A stretch of 64,000 nt of DNA from CAVSWT01 sp963782985 (GTDB lineage Bacteria > Bacteroidota > Ignavibacteria > Ignavibacteriales > Ignavibacteriaceae), in assembly GCA_963782985.1 (NCBI GenBank), contig CAWALU010000003.1, forward strand, positions 124,001 through 188,000, given 5' to 3'. The stretch's first letter is position 1. Each line of letters opens with the position of its first letter. Made by a program: the position numbers and the translations under genes. Shown here in pieces: positions 34,701 to 43,217 of the stretch. Under the pieces are notes generated by a model. It did no database searches. It saw only the letters and a program-made list of their open reading frames with translations, and was not told the origin of the DNA.

Positions 34701-37244
34701 TTACTTCAACAAAATTAATTTTTTGGTTTGGGTAAACTCGCCGGCTTTTAAAGTATAAAAATATACTCCGCTTGTAAGACTTGTTCCGTTTGCGGGATGG
34801 CTGCCATTAAATTCCACTTCATAATTTCCCGGCCGCTGTTCTCTATTAACCAGTACGGCAACTTCATTTCCTAAAATATCATAAATTATTAATTGCACCG
34901 ACAAAGCATTCTTTCCCCCTACGGCGGGAATTGCATATCTAATTTTTGTAGCGGGATTAAATGGATTAGGGTAATTTTGAGATAGCTCAAAACTGGTTGG
35001 AAGGCTTGCAGAGTTTTCACTATTTTCTACGCCGACAATTATTTTTTTAGCGAGCCTTAAATCGTCAAATAAAATAGTACCGCTTTGCACTCCGTTTGTT
35101 TGATTGTAGGTAAGTTGAAAACTGTCAAAGCGTAACTGACCATCCAGTGCGCCGTCTCCAATCCAATTTCCCACGCTGTCATTTGCCATATCCCAGGCAA
35201 CCAATTTCCATCCGCTCCAATCAATATTAAACCATGGGCTGACTTCGTGCGTTGTTCCCGGAGGAACATTATCATCAACAGCAAAACGAAATTGATTTTT
35301 ACTTCCATCGCCAAAAACGTAAACTTGCATTAAAAAGTTTTTATCAAATAGAACATTTCTAGGAGCGCCGGCATTTAAATATTCCCTTATTAACCAAACA
35401 GTTGAACCGGGATCCCAGCTGTAATTTAACAACATACTTTTAGAGCTGCCTGTAATTAAATTTGTTACCGTTGCATTTTCAACTACCGTGGTATTGCCTG
35501 GCACAACGCCCACAGTTGAGCCGCTTGTAGTTGGCTGCCACCAATTTGTAGTTAAGTTAGCGTCAAAATTATCAATAGAGGTAACTTCAAAAATTGTATT
35601 GCCTGTTTTAAAATTAATATTAGAATCGGATGACGTAGTATTTCCAAACCCATCTTTTATTCCCGATAATATTATAAACTGATATTCTTCCGAAGGATTA
35701 AGATCAGCTGAGGGGAAAAAATGAAGAACGCTTTTATTATTTATAACATAATGTCGAACGCTTCCGTTTACTTGCGACTGATCCGAAACTTTTATGAGTT
35801 TAATTAATGAAGATAAACCTGAAAGATTAATTGTCTCATCAAAATTAACTCTGATAATTGGTCGCAGTTCCACATTTTGATTTTCATCGGGATAAAAATT
35901 TACAACTTTGGGCGCGTCTTGATCTATTTGCTCTGTTTTAAAAATAAATTCAAACGCGTCTCCGCCAACTCCATCGCTATTCCCATCAAATAAATTTCCA
36001 TAAAGATCTAAGGCGTTTGGCAGAATATTTATTTTATAATTAGTGGAAAAATTCAAACTGTCGGTTTTAATTCTTAAAGTTCTGCCGGCGCTAGTCCATG
36101 AATAAACTAAATACGCTGATGGAGTTATTTTAAGATTTGATTGAACAGAATCTATATTCATTCTGCGGCTGAAATTAAAAATTAAATCTTCTTTGCCGGG
36201 ATATAAAGAATCATTTTCCAAAAGGTTTGTTGATACTACGCTTGGGGGCAGCGTTGAAATAAGTTTAACATCTTTAAAAGTAAAAAAGGTGTCGGAGATA
36301 GCAACCATAGAAGTGTCGGGCAAATAATTTGGCGCGGTTACAATTAATTTTAAACTATCGCCGGGCAGATTTTCAAAATAATAAAAACCATTGTGAAGCT
36401 GTGTGGAATCAGTTGAGTATAAATGAAATAGAGATTGGTAGCTGTCGGTTGAGTATGATTGCGTATCAACAAAAGCTATAGCGCTATTAATCGGTATTCC
36501 CGATTCTATGTCTGATATAACCCCATTTAAGATTCTAACAGACGGTCGGGGAATATTATGATATTTTAAAATAGTCCAATACATTGTGCGCGCTTCTAAT
36601 TTTTTCCAATCCGCATTCATATTTTTTTGATTTTGAACTATGCTGGTATGAAAGCCCGCTTCGCTTAATTCCGAAGGCATTGATGATTCTCTATTAACGT
36701 GCAGATAAGGATATTGGTTATCATGATTATCCGGAAAGCCTTGATAGAAAGTTCTGTCGGCGTAATTCCCACGCGTTGGGATTCTATACCCGCGGGTTAA
36801 AATGTCAATCATTATATCGCTCATCGCTTTACCGCCGTGGGGAGTTTTTTCAACTGTTACGCCGTTATGTCTCCATCCGCCGTGAAGCAAAAGCGTGCTG
36901 TTTGTTGTTGGGTCGGATGAAGCGTCGCTGTGTATTGAATGAAACCATGCCGCGCCGAGCGAGTTTGCTAAATCAGTTCTTTGGGTTAGACTAACAACCT
37001 GCTGATCATTAGTGCGGGACATGTAAACCGTATCAATGTCCGTTTCATTTAAAAGATAATCTCGAAGCGCCAAACCAACGCGAAGTACTTTTGAAGCTTC
37101 AGCGTAATTATAAATTCCCATGTTCTCAGTTTGGCTGTGTCCGGGATCTATAAAAATATTCCAACCGGAAAGTCCGGTTACTTGTGCATTCAGCATAAAA
37201 GCTGAAGAGATAAAAAGCAAAAAAGTAAATACAAATTTTTTCAT
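34701..37244 (-). CDS. T9SS-exported N-acetylmuramoyl-L-alanine amidase with Ig-like domains
   Basis: An Amidase_3 zinc enzyme that cuts the amide between muramic acid and the peptide, here apparently secreted to the surface. After a signal peptide (FMLNAQ) the catalytic domain spans about 28-235. Zinc ligands are visible: His in IDPGHSQ, Glu in YNYAEASK, His in HSIHSDAS, and the catalytic Glu in ELSEAGFH. A carboxypeptidase-regulatory-like segment follows (about 240-325), then two Big_5-type Ig domains (about 335-445 and 450-550). Next is a galactose-binding-like domain (about 555-740) and a T9SS sorting domain: ELSQNYPNPFNPATKIRYAI to TKKLILLK. At 847 residues it is far longer than periplasmic amidases. 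The beta-propeller gene lies 28 bases upstream on the same strand. Confidence 0.9.
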   Translation of the reverse strand: MKKFVFTFLLFISSAFMLNAQVTGLSGWNIFIDPGHSQTENMGIYNYAEASKVLRVGLALRDYLLNETDIDTVYMSRTNDQQVVSLTQRTDLANSLGAAWFHSIHSDASSDPTTNSTLLLHGGWRHNGVTVEKTPHGGKAMSDIMIDILTRGYRIPTRGNYADRTFYQGFPDNHDNQYPYLHVNRESSMPSELSEAGFHTSIVQNQKNMNADWKKLEARTMYWTILKYHNIPRPSVRILNGVISDIESGIPINSAIAFVDTQSYSTDSYQSLFHLYSTDSTQLHNGFYYFENLPGDSLKLIVTAPNYLPDTSMVAISDTFFTFKDVKLISTLPPSVVSTNLLENDSLYPGKEDLIFNFSRRMNIDSVQSNLKITPSAYLVYSWTSAGRTLRIKTDSLNFSTNYKINILPNALDLYGNLFDGNSDGVGGDAFEFIFKTEQIDQDAPKVVNFYPDENQNVELRPIIRVNFDETINLSGLSSLIKLIKVSDQSQVNGSVRHYVINNKSVLHFFPSADLNPSEEYQFIILSGIKDGFGNTTSSDSNINFKTGNTIFEVTSIDNFDANLTTNWWQPTTSGSTVGVVPGNTTVVENATVTNLITGSSKSMLLNYSWDPGSTVWLIREYLNAGAPRNVLFDKNFLMQVYVFGDGSKNQFRFAVDDNVPPGTTHEVSPWFNIDWSGWKLVAWDMANDSVGNWIGDGALDGQLRFDSFQLTYNQTNGVQSGTILFDDLRLAKKIIVGVENSENSASLPTSFELSQNYPNPFNPATKIRYAIPAVGGKNALSVQLIIYDILGNEVAVLVNREQRPGNYEVEFNGSHPANGTSLTSGVYFYTLKAGEFTQTKKLILLK

Positions 37245-37272
37245 TATTTAAAACTCTTTTTATTTTTTTTGA

Positions 37273-38262
37273 TTAAGGAATAATAACAGGCAAAATATAA
37301 ATTGCGCCTTCGTTCATTTCATAATAAATAATATTTTTCCCATCAGGCGAAAATGAAGGATTCATTTCTAAAACATTATCCGTTTGAGTTAATTGAATTT
37401 TGTCTGCGCCATTTGAATTAACTGCGTATATATCTGAAGAAGTATAATTTTCTCCGTTATCTTCTGCAATCATATAAATTATTTTTTTACTATCGAAAGA
37501 GAATTTTGGGCGAGAGCCTTTTCCAAGATCAATTAAATTAGAGCCATCGGAATTCATCGAGTATAAATTACCTCCGTAAACTTCAAACGCAATTTTTTGT
37601 CCATCTGGAGAAACGGTTAAGTTTAAATACTCTTGATTTGCAATTGGTTCAAAGCTGTTGAAAATTTTATTTGAAGGTTCAACAACATATATTTTACTGT
37701 CTTTACTGTAAGCAATTTTTTTTGTGGAAATATTTTTATTTAATGATGAAGCGGAGATTCCGCTTTCCATAAAATTGAGGTTTTTCCCATCGTATAAATA
37801 GACTGCTTCTCCGTTTAAAGTGAAATGAGGCAAGCCAGGCATAAAAGTTTTATAATCAGTTAATAATTTTTCTTGTTTGCCATCTGTAAAAAATAATTTT
37901 ACCGCATTATACCTTTTGCCATTATCAAATTTTGCAGCTCTGCTTAAAATTACTTTTGAATCGGGCGACCATTCAAATCCAAAGCCGGCGGCATCGTCGC
38001 CAGTTATTTTTTTTATTTCATCGTTCAATAAATTTTTTATCCACACCCCTTTATAATTTGAACTTGTGAATGCAATAAAATTTCCATCGGGCGAATATGA
38101 CGGCGCCATATAATATTGTTCAGAGCCAGAAATTATTTTTTCAGGTGCTCCTATAAATAAATTATTACCGGAGCTATTTTCTGTTGTGTTATATTGCGCT
38201 GATAGAGGCAAGACCAAAAACAAAGCAACAACAAAATGGATAATTAAACTTTTCATTTTCAT
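37273..38262 (-). CDS. Secreted TolB-like beta-propeller (PD40/WD40-like) protein
   Basis: Function unknown. Signal peptide: 1-22 (LVLPLSAQ). The rest is a six-bladed TolB-type propeller built from PD40 repeats: APSYSPDGNFIAFTSSN, GFEWSPDSKVILSRA, LTVSPDGQKIAFEVYG, RPKFSFDSKKIIYM and PSFSPDGKNIIYYEM. Such propellers usually bind proteins or peptidoglycan-associated partners. It is the first gene of a two-gene operon with the T9SS amidase, so it may guide or hold that enzyme; this is inference. It carries no sorting domain and is probably periplasmic. Confidence 0.85.
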   Translation of the reverse strand: MKMKSLIIHFVVALFLVLPLSAQYNTTENSSGNNLFIGAPEKIISGSEQYYMAPSYSPDGNFIAFTSSNYKGVWIKNLLNDEIKKITGDDAAGFGFEWSPDSKVILSRAAKFDNGKRYNAVKLFFTDGKQEKLLTDYKTFMPGLPHFTLNGEAVYLYDGKNLNFMESGISASSLNKNISTKKIAYSKDSKIYVVEPSNKIFNSFEPIANQEYLNLTVSPDGQKIAFEVYGGNLYSMNSDGSNLIDLGKGSRPKFSFDSKKIIYMIAEDNGENYTSSDIYAVNSNGADKIQLTQTDNVLEMNPSFSPDGKNIIYYEMNEGAIYILPVIIP

Positions 38263-38436
38263 TTTTTATCTCGTAAATTTTTTCAAAATGGAAAAATAAA
38301 ATAAGATTTATTGAAACTTATTACAATTCTTTAATTCATCTTAAGATTGATTTTTTCATTCTTATATGTAATGTTTAAACCAATGAAAAAAATATACTAT
38401 TTATATAAACATATTACACTATAAATGGAAAGATAA

Positions 38437-39029
38437 ATGAAGCAAATAATTATTAAACCCGAAGTTGAACAAAAAACTAAATGGCGTATAATATGGAGTA
38501 TTATTTTTTTCCCCATTGCAATAGGCTTATCCACGCTTATATATTTTATTAGATACCCTGAATCAGTGGCAATTGTTACTATGCTTGTAATGTTTTTATT
38601 AGCCGCAGCAATTGTTTTATTTTGGATTCCACCCTTTCACCGTTCATCATTTACAGTATCACTGATGATTCATTATCGGAACTAAAAGGGGTTTATTGGA
38701 AAAGCAAAGTAACCGTACCGTTTCTCTAAAATCACTAACCTGGATATAAAGCAAAATCCATTGCAGACGAATGTTTAAACGTTGGGAGTATAAATGTTCA
38801 AACAGCCGGCGCTGGCGGACCACACGGTACACGTCCGGAATTAAAACTGATGGACATAAGAATGTTTGAAGAAACTAAAGATGAAATTATGGCAAGGTTA
38901 AAAAACAGCAATGCAAATAAAAATATTGTATCAAATTTAAATCCTATAAATCTCCCCAAAGAAGAAATACTCGCAAATATTTTTGAAGAAGTAAAATCAA
39001 TTAGAAAAATGATAGAAGTAAAAGAATAA
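38437..39029 (+). pseudogene. bPH2 (YdbS-like) PH-domain membrane protein, three frameshifts
   Basis: Four pieces of one protein lie in alternating frames. 38437 to about 38640: basic start and two membrane helices (RIIWSIIFFPIAIGLSTLIY, VTMLVMFLLAAAIVLFWIPP). About 38643-38723: YSITDDSLSELKGVYWKSKV. About 38725-38770: SKITNLDIKQNPLQT. About 38772-39029: LNVGSINVQTAGAGGPHG to a helical tail ending MIEVKE. Together they follow the bPH2 order 'Y-x-I-x-D-D-x-L, ITNLDIKQ, QTAGAGG'. Breaks fall near 38640, 38724 and 38770. Three indels in 130 bases mean a dead gene, or else a locally poor sequence. Intact relatives sit in membranes with the PH domain in the cytoplasm; their role is unclear. Confidence 0.8.
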
Positions 39030-39138
39030 GAATAACAAAAGAAATTTGTTAAAAGCTTTTATCCGCCATATTTATATTTTAGTTCAAATTAACTATTGAT
39101 TAAGTAGTTAATTATTCATTTCTTTTTCTCGTCTTATA

Positions 39139-39162
39139 ATTCTGCATTAAGATTTGCAGAAT
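39139..39162. other. Intergenic hairpin
   Basis: ATTCTGCA (39139-39146) pairs perfectly with TGCAGAAT (39155-39162) across 8 bases. It lies in the 339-base gap 39030-39368 between the PH pseudogene and the lysozyme-like gene. No T-run follows on either side, so it is not an obvious terminator. Apart from this and the REP-like element, the gap shows nothing coding. Confidence 0.35.
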
Positions 39163-39242
39163 CATACTAAATTTTCAAAACTCATTTTCTGTTAAATAGA
39201 TTTTCGTCGCAGTTCCATTAAATATTTTTTTTTGAATTCTGT

Positions 39243-39300
39243 TCCTACAAAAATATTCACTGCTAAAAATACAAGACTTGTAGGAGCTTCATTTATGAAG
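39243..39300. repeat. REP-like palindromic element, second copy
   Basis: TCCTACAA (39243-39250) pairs with TTGTAGGA (39278-39285). The latter adjoins the perfect palindrome CTTCAT-TT-ATGAAG (39287-39300). The order TTGTAGGAG plus palindrome recalls REP elements moved by REP-associated tyrosine transposases. A related element is at 1181-1217. No such transposase is in the window. Confidence 0.5.
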
Positions 39301-39368
39301 TTCAAAAATTTTTACTCCATTCAACGGTGTTACTGCATTTAATATTAAAAGTAAGCTAAGGAGGTAAT

Positions 39369-40166
39369 ATGCCGCTGCCCAGTTTTAACGATGGCTTAAG
39401 GGTTGAATATATTAATCTATTTAATACCTGCGCAATTGACACAAACAAAATCCCTTTCGTAGAAAAAATTCTAACTAAAATTATATCCAACAAAAGCCGG
39501 TATGAAAAAGTTGGAAAGAAACTGAACATTCCCTGGTATTTTATCGCGGCAATTCATCAAATGGAAGCATCAATGAATTTTCGCTGTCATCTTCACAACG
39601 GCGATCCGCTTACGGCAAAAACAAAGCATGTTCCCGCGGGCAGACCATTATCCGGCAGTCCGCCTTACAATTGGGAAGACAGCGCCGCCGACGCTTTAAC
39701 AATGATGAAACTCGACCAATGGGATGATTGGAGCGTTGCCGGACTTTTGTACAAAACTGAAAGTTATAACGGCTGGGGCTATAGAATGAAACACCCGCAT
39801 GTGTACTCCCCTTATTTATGGAGCTTCTCAAATCATTATCAAAAAGGAAAATATATTGCTGATGGAACCTGGTCAGACTCTGCGGTTTCTCAACAATGCG
39901 GCGCCGCTGTTTTATTAAGAAGACTTGCCGAAAAAAATGAAATTACTTTTTCCGGCGAACCAAAAATTATTCATCAAGCTGAAATTGGAAAACCCGTAGT
40001 AAGATTTTCCAATACAAAAATTCCTTATGCTGAAAATCTTCAAAACTTTTTAAATACTATTCCCGGAATTTATGTAAAACCCGATGGCTGCCCTGGTGAG
40101 AAAACTTCCGAAGCTTTTAAAAAAGTAACCGGCTATTATTTAATGGGCGATGAAAGAAACGGGTAA
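39369..40166 (+). CDS. Lysozyme-like (muramidase fold) protein without signal peptide
   Basis: Probably a peptidoglycan-cleaving enzyme. The core has PWYFIAAIHQMEASMNFRCH with a Glu placed as in lysozyme-like transglycosylases. It continues with LHNGDPLTAKTKHVPAGRP, then WSVAGLLYKTESYNGWGYR and SPYLWSFSNHYQKGKY. These blocks recur in a family found next to peptidoglycan-binding modules. Residues 210-265 (KIPYAENLQNFLNTIPGIYV, KPDGCPGEKTSEAFKKVTG) form a peptidoglycan-binding-like domain. No signal peptide is seen, so export would need a phage-like holin, a type VI-like route or lysis. AAGGAGG precedes the ATG, one of the strongest ribosome sites here. The GMC fusion gene follows after 103 bases. 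Confidence 0.75.
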   Translation: MPLPSFNDGLRVEYINLFNTCAIDTNKIPFVEKILTKIISNKSRYEKVGKKLNIPWYFIAAIHQMEASMNFRCHLHNGDPLTAKTKHVPAGRPLSGSPPYNWEDSAADALTMMKLDQWDDWSVAGLLYKTESYNGWGYRMKHPHVYSPYLWSFSNHYQKGKYIADGTWSDSAVSQQCGAAVLLRRLAEKNEITFSGEPKIIHQAEIGKPVVRFSNTKIPYAENLQNFLNTIPGIYVKPDGCPGEKTSEAFKKVTGYYLMGDERNG

Positions 40167-40269
40167 ACAAGTTTTAAGTTCATGATCAAGTTCAAGTTTA
40201 AAATAAAATTTTAAAACAAAAATGAAATTATTTCAGCATAAAATTTAATTTAAGTAATCGGAGAAAATT

Positions 40270-42708
40270 ATGAGCGCAGCATCTGCAAAGTTTACAATTT
40301 ATGATAAGCCAATAACTCCTTTAGAAAAAAGATTAATAATTTTATTAAAAATTGTCGCCGGTATTTATACCCTCTCTGTTTTAATATATTTACTCGGGGG
40401 CTTGCTTTCGCCTTACGAAAATACTTTTCGCCCGCCATTTGTAATAAATTCAGTTTCTAAAATTGGACTGCTGGCGCTGGCTTCTTTTTTCGCTTCAACG
40501 GATATACGACGATTTAGAATTTTAATCTTATTTGTAATTATCGCCAACTACCTTGCGGTTGTTACCGGGGCATTGACTTTAATTTGGGGAAACACAAACG
40601 AAATGGTTAATCTTTACTTTGGAACTTTTTCAACCGTACAATTAATCGTTTCTTCAATGATAGCTGACTTTATAACCGCCTCAATAGTTTTGTGGTTTTT
40701 TGTTATTGCAGAAAAATCTCAGTACGATCTTAAATATTTAACGCCCGGCGAATTTAGAACTTTGGTAGCGGTTGCTGAAGTAGTTATAGCGGGAGATAAA
40801 TTAGTCTTGTCCGCCGAAGAAGTTGCCCGAAATACCGATATGTATTTTGCCAGCTTCAAAGCCCGCTCAAAATGGATTACAAAACTTGTATTAATTGGAA
40901 TGCAAATTTATCCGTTGTTTTCTTTTAAAGCGCCATTCTCCTATTTACGAAAAGAAACTCGTTTAGAATTTATAAAGAAAAGATTTTATCAAGATGTAAC
41001 TTTAAGAATTGTTCCGGAATTCCTGCGCATATTAATTCAAGCGATGATTAGAATGGCGAAACAAATTTCATATCTCGGCTATTATAATGATCCGAGAACT
41101 TATGAATCTATAAACTACAAACCATTTTCAATCCGTGAAAAAGCTTTGCACGAAAATAATTTTCCCGCAAAAAATAGAATGCCTTTAAAAGTTGATACCT
41201 CATCGGAAGTGGTTGGAGACAGCATTAGCGGCGATGTTGTTATAATAGGCTCAGGTGCCGGAGCTTCAGTACTTGCATACGGATTGGCAAAAGCCGGAAG
41301 AGAAGTTTTAATGATTGAACGCGGCGATCATGTTGATCCCACAACTTTTACTGAAGATGAAGTTGATATGCTTTCACGTTTATATGCTGACGGCGCGCTT
41401 CAGCTTTCGCGCGATTTTCGGTTTCAGGTTTTGCAGGGAAGCTGTGTTGGAGGTACAACTGTTATAAATAATGCCGTGTGCTTTAATATGCCCGATGCGG
41501 TTTTGGATAGATGGAACTCCTCGCCGATAAATACCAGCATTGATAAAATTAGACTTAATAATTCATACAACACTGTAAGAAATTTAATTTCCGTTAATCT
41601 TCAAAAAGAAAACGGCGGACAGCGAAAGGATTTTTTGAATCACGGCGCTAAAGTTTTTAGCCAAGGATTAGAAAAGATGAAGTTAAATCTTCCGCCAAAT
41701 GTTACGATGGAAGTGGAAGCAAACATAAAGGATTGCCTCGGCTGCGGATACTGCAATATTGGCTGTAAGTACGGAAAAAAAATGTCGATGCTTGATACAG
41801 TTCTGCCTAAAACTCAAAAAGAGTTTGGCGAAAAATCATTGCGCATAATTGCCGGCTTAGAAGCGAAGAAATTAAAATCAAACGGAAGCAAAATAAAAAC
41901 TTTAAGCTGCGAATTTTCCAACGGAAGAAAAATTGAAATTAAAGCCAACACATTTGTTGTTTCTGCCGGCGCAGTTTCGTCAAGTATAATTTTACTCAAT
42001 TCAAAATTGGGAATCGACAACGCTGGAAAAAGATTATCATTTAATATGGGCTCGCCTCTTACTGCCGCTTTTAAAGAGCCGGTAAACGCTTATGACGGTT
42101 TACAGATTTCACATTATTTAAAAACTTCTCCCGATCCCGGTTTTATTATTGAAACCTGGTACAACCCGCCGGTAGCGCAGGCTTTAACTATGCCCGGCTG
42201 GTTTGAAGATCATTATAGAAATATGTTAAGGTATGATAGACTTTCATGCACAGGCGTTTTAGTGCCGACTGCTTCAAACGCAGAAGTTACCACTGCGGGA
42301 TTAACCGGACGCGAAATAAAGTTTGTCCCTACCAAGGAAGATTTAAACAGACTGCTGGAAGGCTTAATGCTTTCAGGTGAAGCGTTTTTTGCGGGAGGCG
42401 CCGAATCAGTTATGCCGGGTACATTTAAATATTATGAATTTAAATCACTCGCCGAATTAAAAAAGCTGCCTGAAATTGTGAAAGACCCCAGCGATATAAC
42501 TTTGGGTACAGGACATCCGCAGGGAGGAAATATCTTAAGCGGCAATAAAAATATCGGATGCATTGATCCCGAATTTAAAGTTTACGGCTATGATAATCTT
42601 TTTGTCTGCGACGCAAGTATTTTTCCAACGAGTTTGGGAGTAAATCCTCAGCTAACAGTTATGGCGCTTGCAGATTATGCCGCACCAATTATTGCAGGGA
42701 ATAAGTAG
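40270..42708 (+). CDS. GMC oxidoreductase fused to membrane and gluconate-dehydrogenase-subunit-3-like domains
   Basis: An 812-residue membrane flavoprotein, probably oxidising an alcohol group of a sugar or sterol. Residues about 20-165 hold four membrane helices. Residues about 165-300 (LTPGEFRTLVAVAEVVIAG, then YFASFKARSKW) resemble gluconate 2-dehydrogenase subunit 3. The GMC part starts near 318 with the FAD loop VVIIGSGAGASVLAYGLAK. It continues with LQGSCVGGTTVINNAVCF and ends with GTGHPQGGN and VCDASIFPTSLGVNPQLTVM, holding the catalytic His/Asn region. In between, CLGCGYCNIGCKYGKK has four cysteines, perhaps an iron-sulfur or zinc site. Normally these parts are separate subunits. CGGAG precedes the ATG. 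The natural substrate is unknown. Confidence 0.85.
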   Translation: MSAASAKFTIYDKPITPLEKRLIILLKIVAGIYTLSVLIYLLGGLLSPYENTFRPPFVINSVSKIGLLALASFFASTDIRRFRILILFVIIANYLAVVTGALTLIWGNTNEMVNLYFGTFSTVQLIVSSMIADFITASIVLWFFVIAEKSQYDLKYLTPGEFRTLVAVAEVVIAGDKLVLSAEEVARNTDMYFASFKARSKWITKLVLIGMQIYPLFSFKAPFSYLRKETRLEFIKKRFYQDVTLRIVPEFLRILIQAMIRMAKQISYLGYYNDPRTYESINYKPFSIREKALHENNFPAKNRMPLKVDTSSEVVGDSISGDVVIIGSGAGASVLAYGLAKAGREVLMIERGDHVDPTTFTEDEVDMLSRLYADGALQLSRDFRFQVLQGSCVGGTTVINNAVCFNMPDAVLDRWNSSPINTSIDKIRLNNSYNTVRNLISVNLQKENGGQRKDFLNHGAKVFSQGLEKMKLNLPPNVTMEVEANIKDCLGCGYCNIGCKYGKKMSMLDTVLPKTQKEFGEKSLRIIAGLEAKKLKSNGSKIKTLSCEFSNGRKIEIKANTFVVSAGAVSSSIILLNSKLGIDNAGKRLSFNMGSPLTAAFKEPVNAYDGLQISHYLKTSPDPGFIIETWYNPPVAQALTMPGWFEDHYRNMLRYDRLSCTGVLVPTASNAEVTTAGLTGREIKFVPTKEDLNRLLEGLMLSGEAFFAGGAESVMPGTFKYYEFKSLAELKKLPEIVKDPSDITLGTGHPQGGNILSGNKNIGCIDPEFKVYGYDNLFVCDASIFPTSLGVNPQLTVMALADYAAPIIAGNK

Positions 42709-42856
42709 TTCAAAGTTATTTTGAGCTATAAATTTTGGGGGGAATTTTCCATTTAAATCTATAGGCAAAGAGCTGGCTCGGGATTATGCTTTTTGAATTT
42801 ATTTCTTATACTATTCTTTAAGACTTTTAAACCTATGACAGAGCCATTCGCAATTC

Positions 42857-43117
42857 CTAAATATGAATAATTCCTGTACCGTTACAATGGGGACATGGAC
42901 TTTGTTTAACGACTTCGATATTTCTGAATTCTGCTGACCAGACACCTTCCTCCCATTCCCATTCAGTAACATTTTTAAATTTGTCAGTTGGTATTTTCTT
43001 CATTTTGGCAAAGCAGCTAAGTGCCTCGTCTTTATTGTTAGCTTTTATATATTCACTTCCCGAATCAGATGTTTCAGCATATCTGAGCTTGTAACTAATA
43101 GCAAATAAATTTTCCAT
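42857..43117 (-). CDS. Small protein with C-terminal Cys pair, unknown function
   Basis: Not recognised. The 86 residues begin ENLFAISYKLRYAETSDSGS and carry a ferredoxin-like beta-alpha-beta pattern (EYIKANNKDEALSCFAKMKK). They end in PCPHCNGTGIIHI, one half of a DnaJ-type CxxCxGxG zinc motif. With only one pair, zinc binding would need dimerisation. The N-terminal pattern 'Y-x-x, veAxxxxeAl' resembles that of the 67-residue protein at 44228. It is on the same strand as the HNH nuclease, about 100 bases downstream of it. Confidence 0.6.
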   Translation of the reverse strand: MENLFAISYKLRYAETSDSGSEYIKANNKDEALSCFAKMKKIPTDKFKNVTEWEWEEGVWSAEFRNIEVVKQSPCPHCNGTGIIHI

Positions 43118-43217
43118 TTTAATTTTGACCTATTATATTTTTTAAATGAAAGTTTATTACTGAATATACACCCTTTTCTTTTTCAGTTGGTTAATTCTTT
43201 AATTTTTTTGTATAGCA

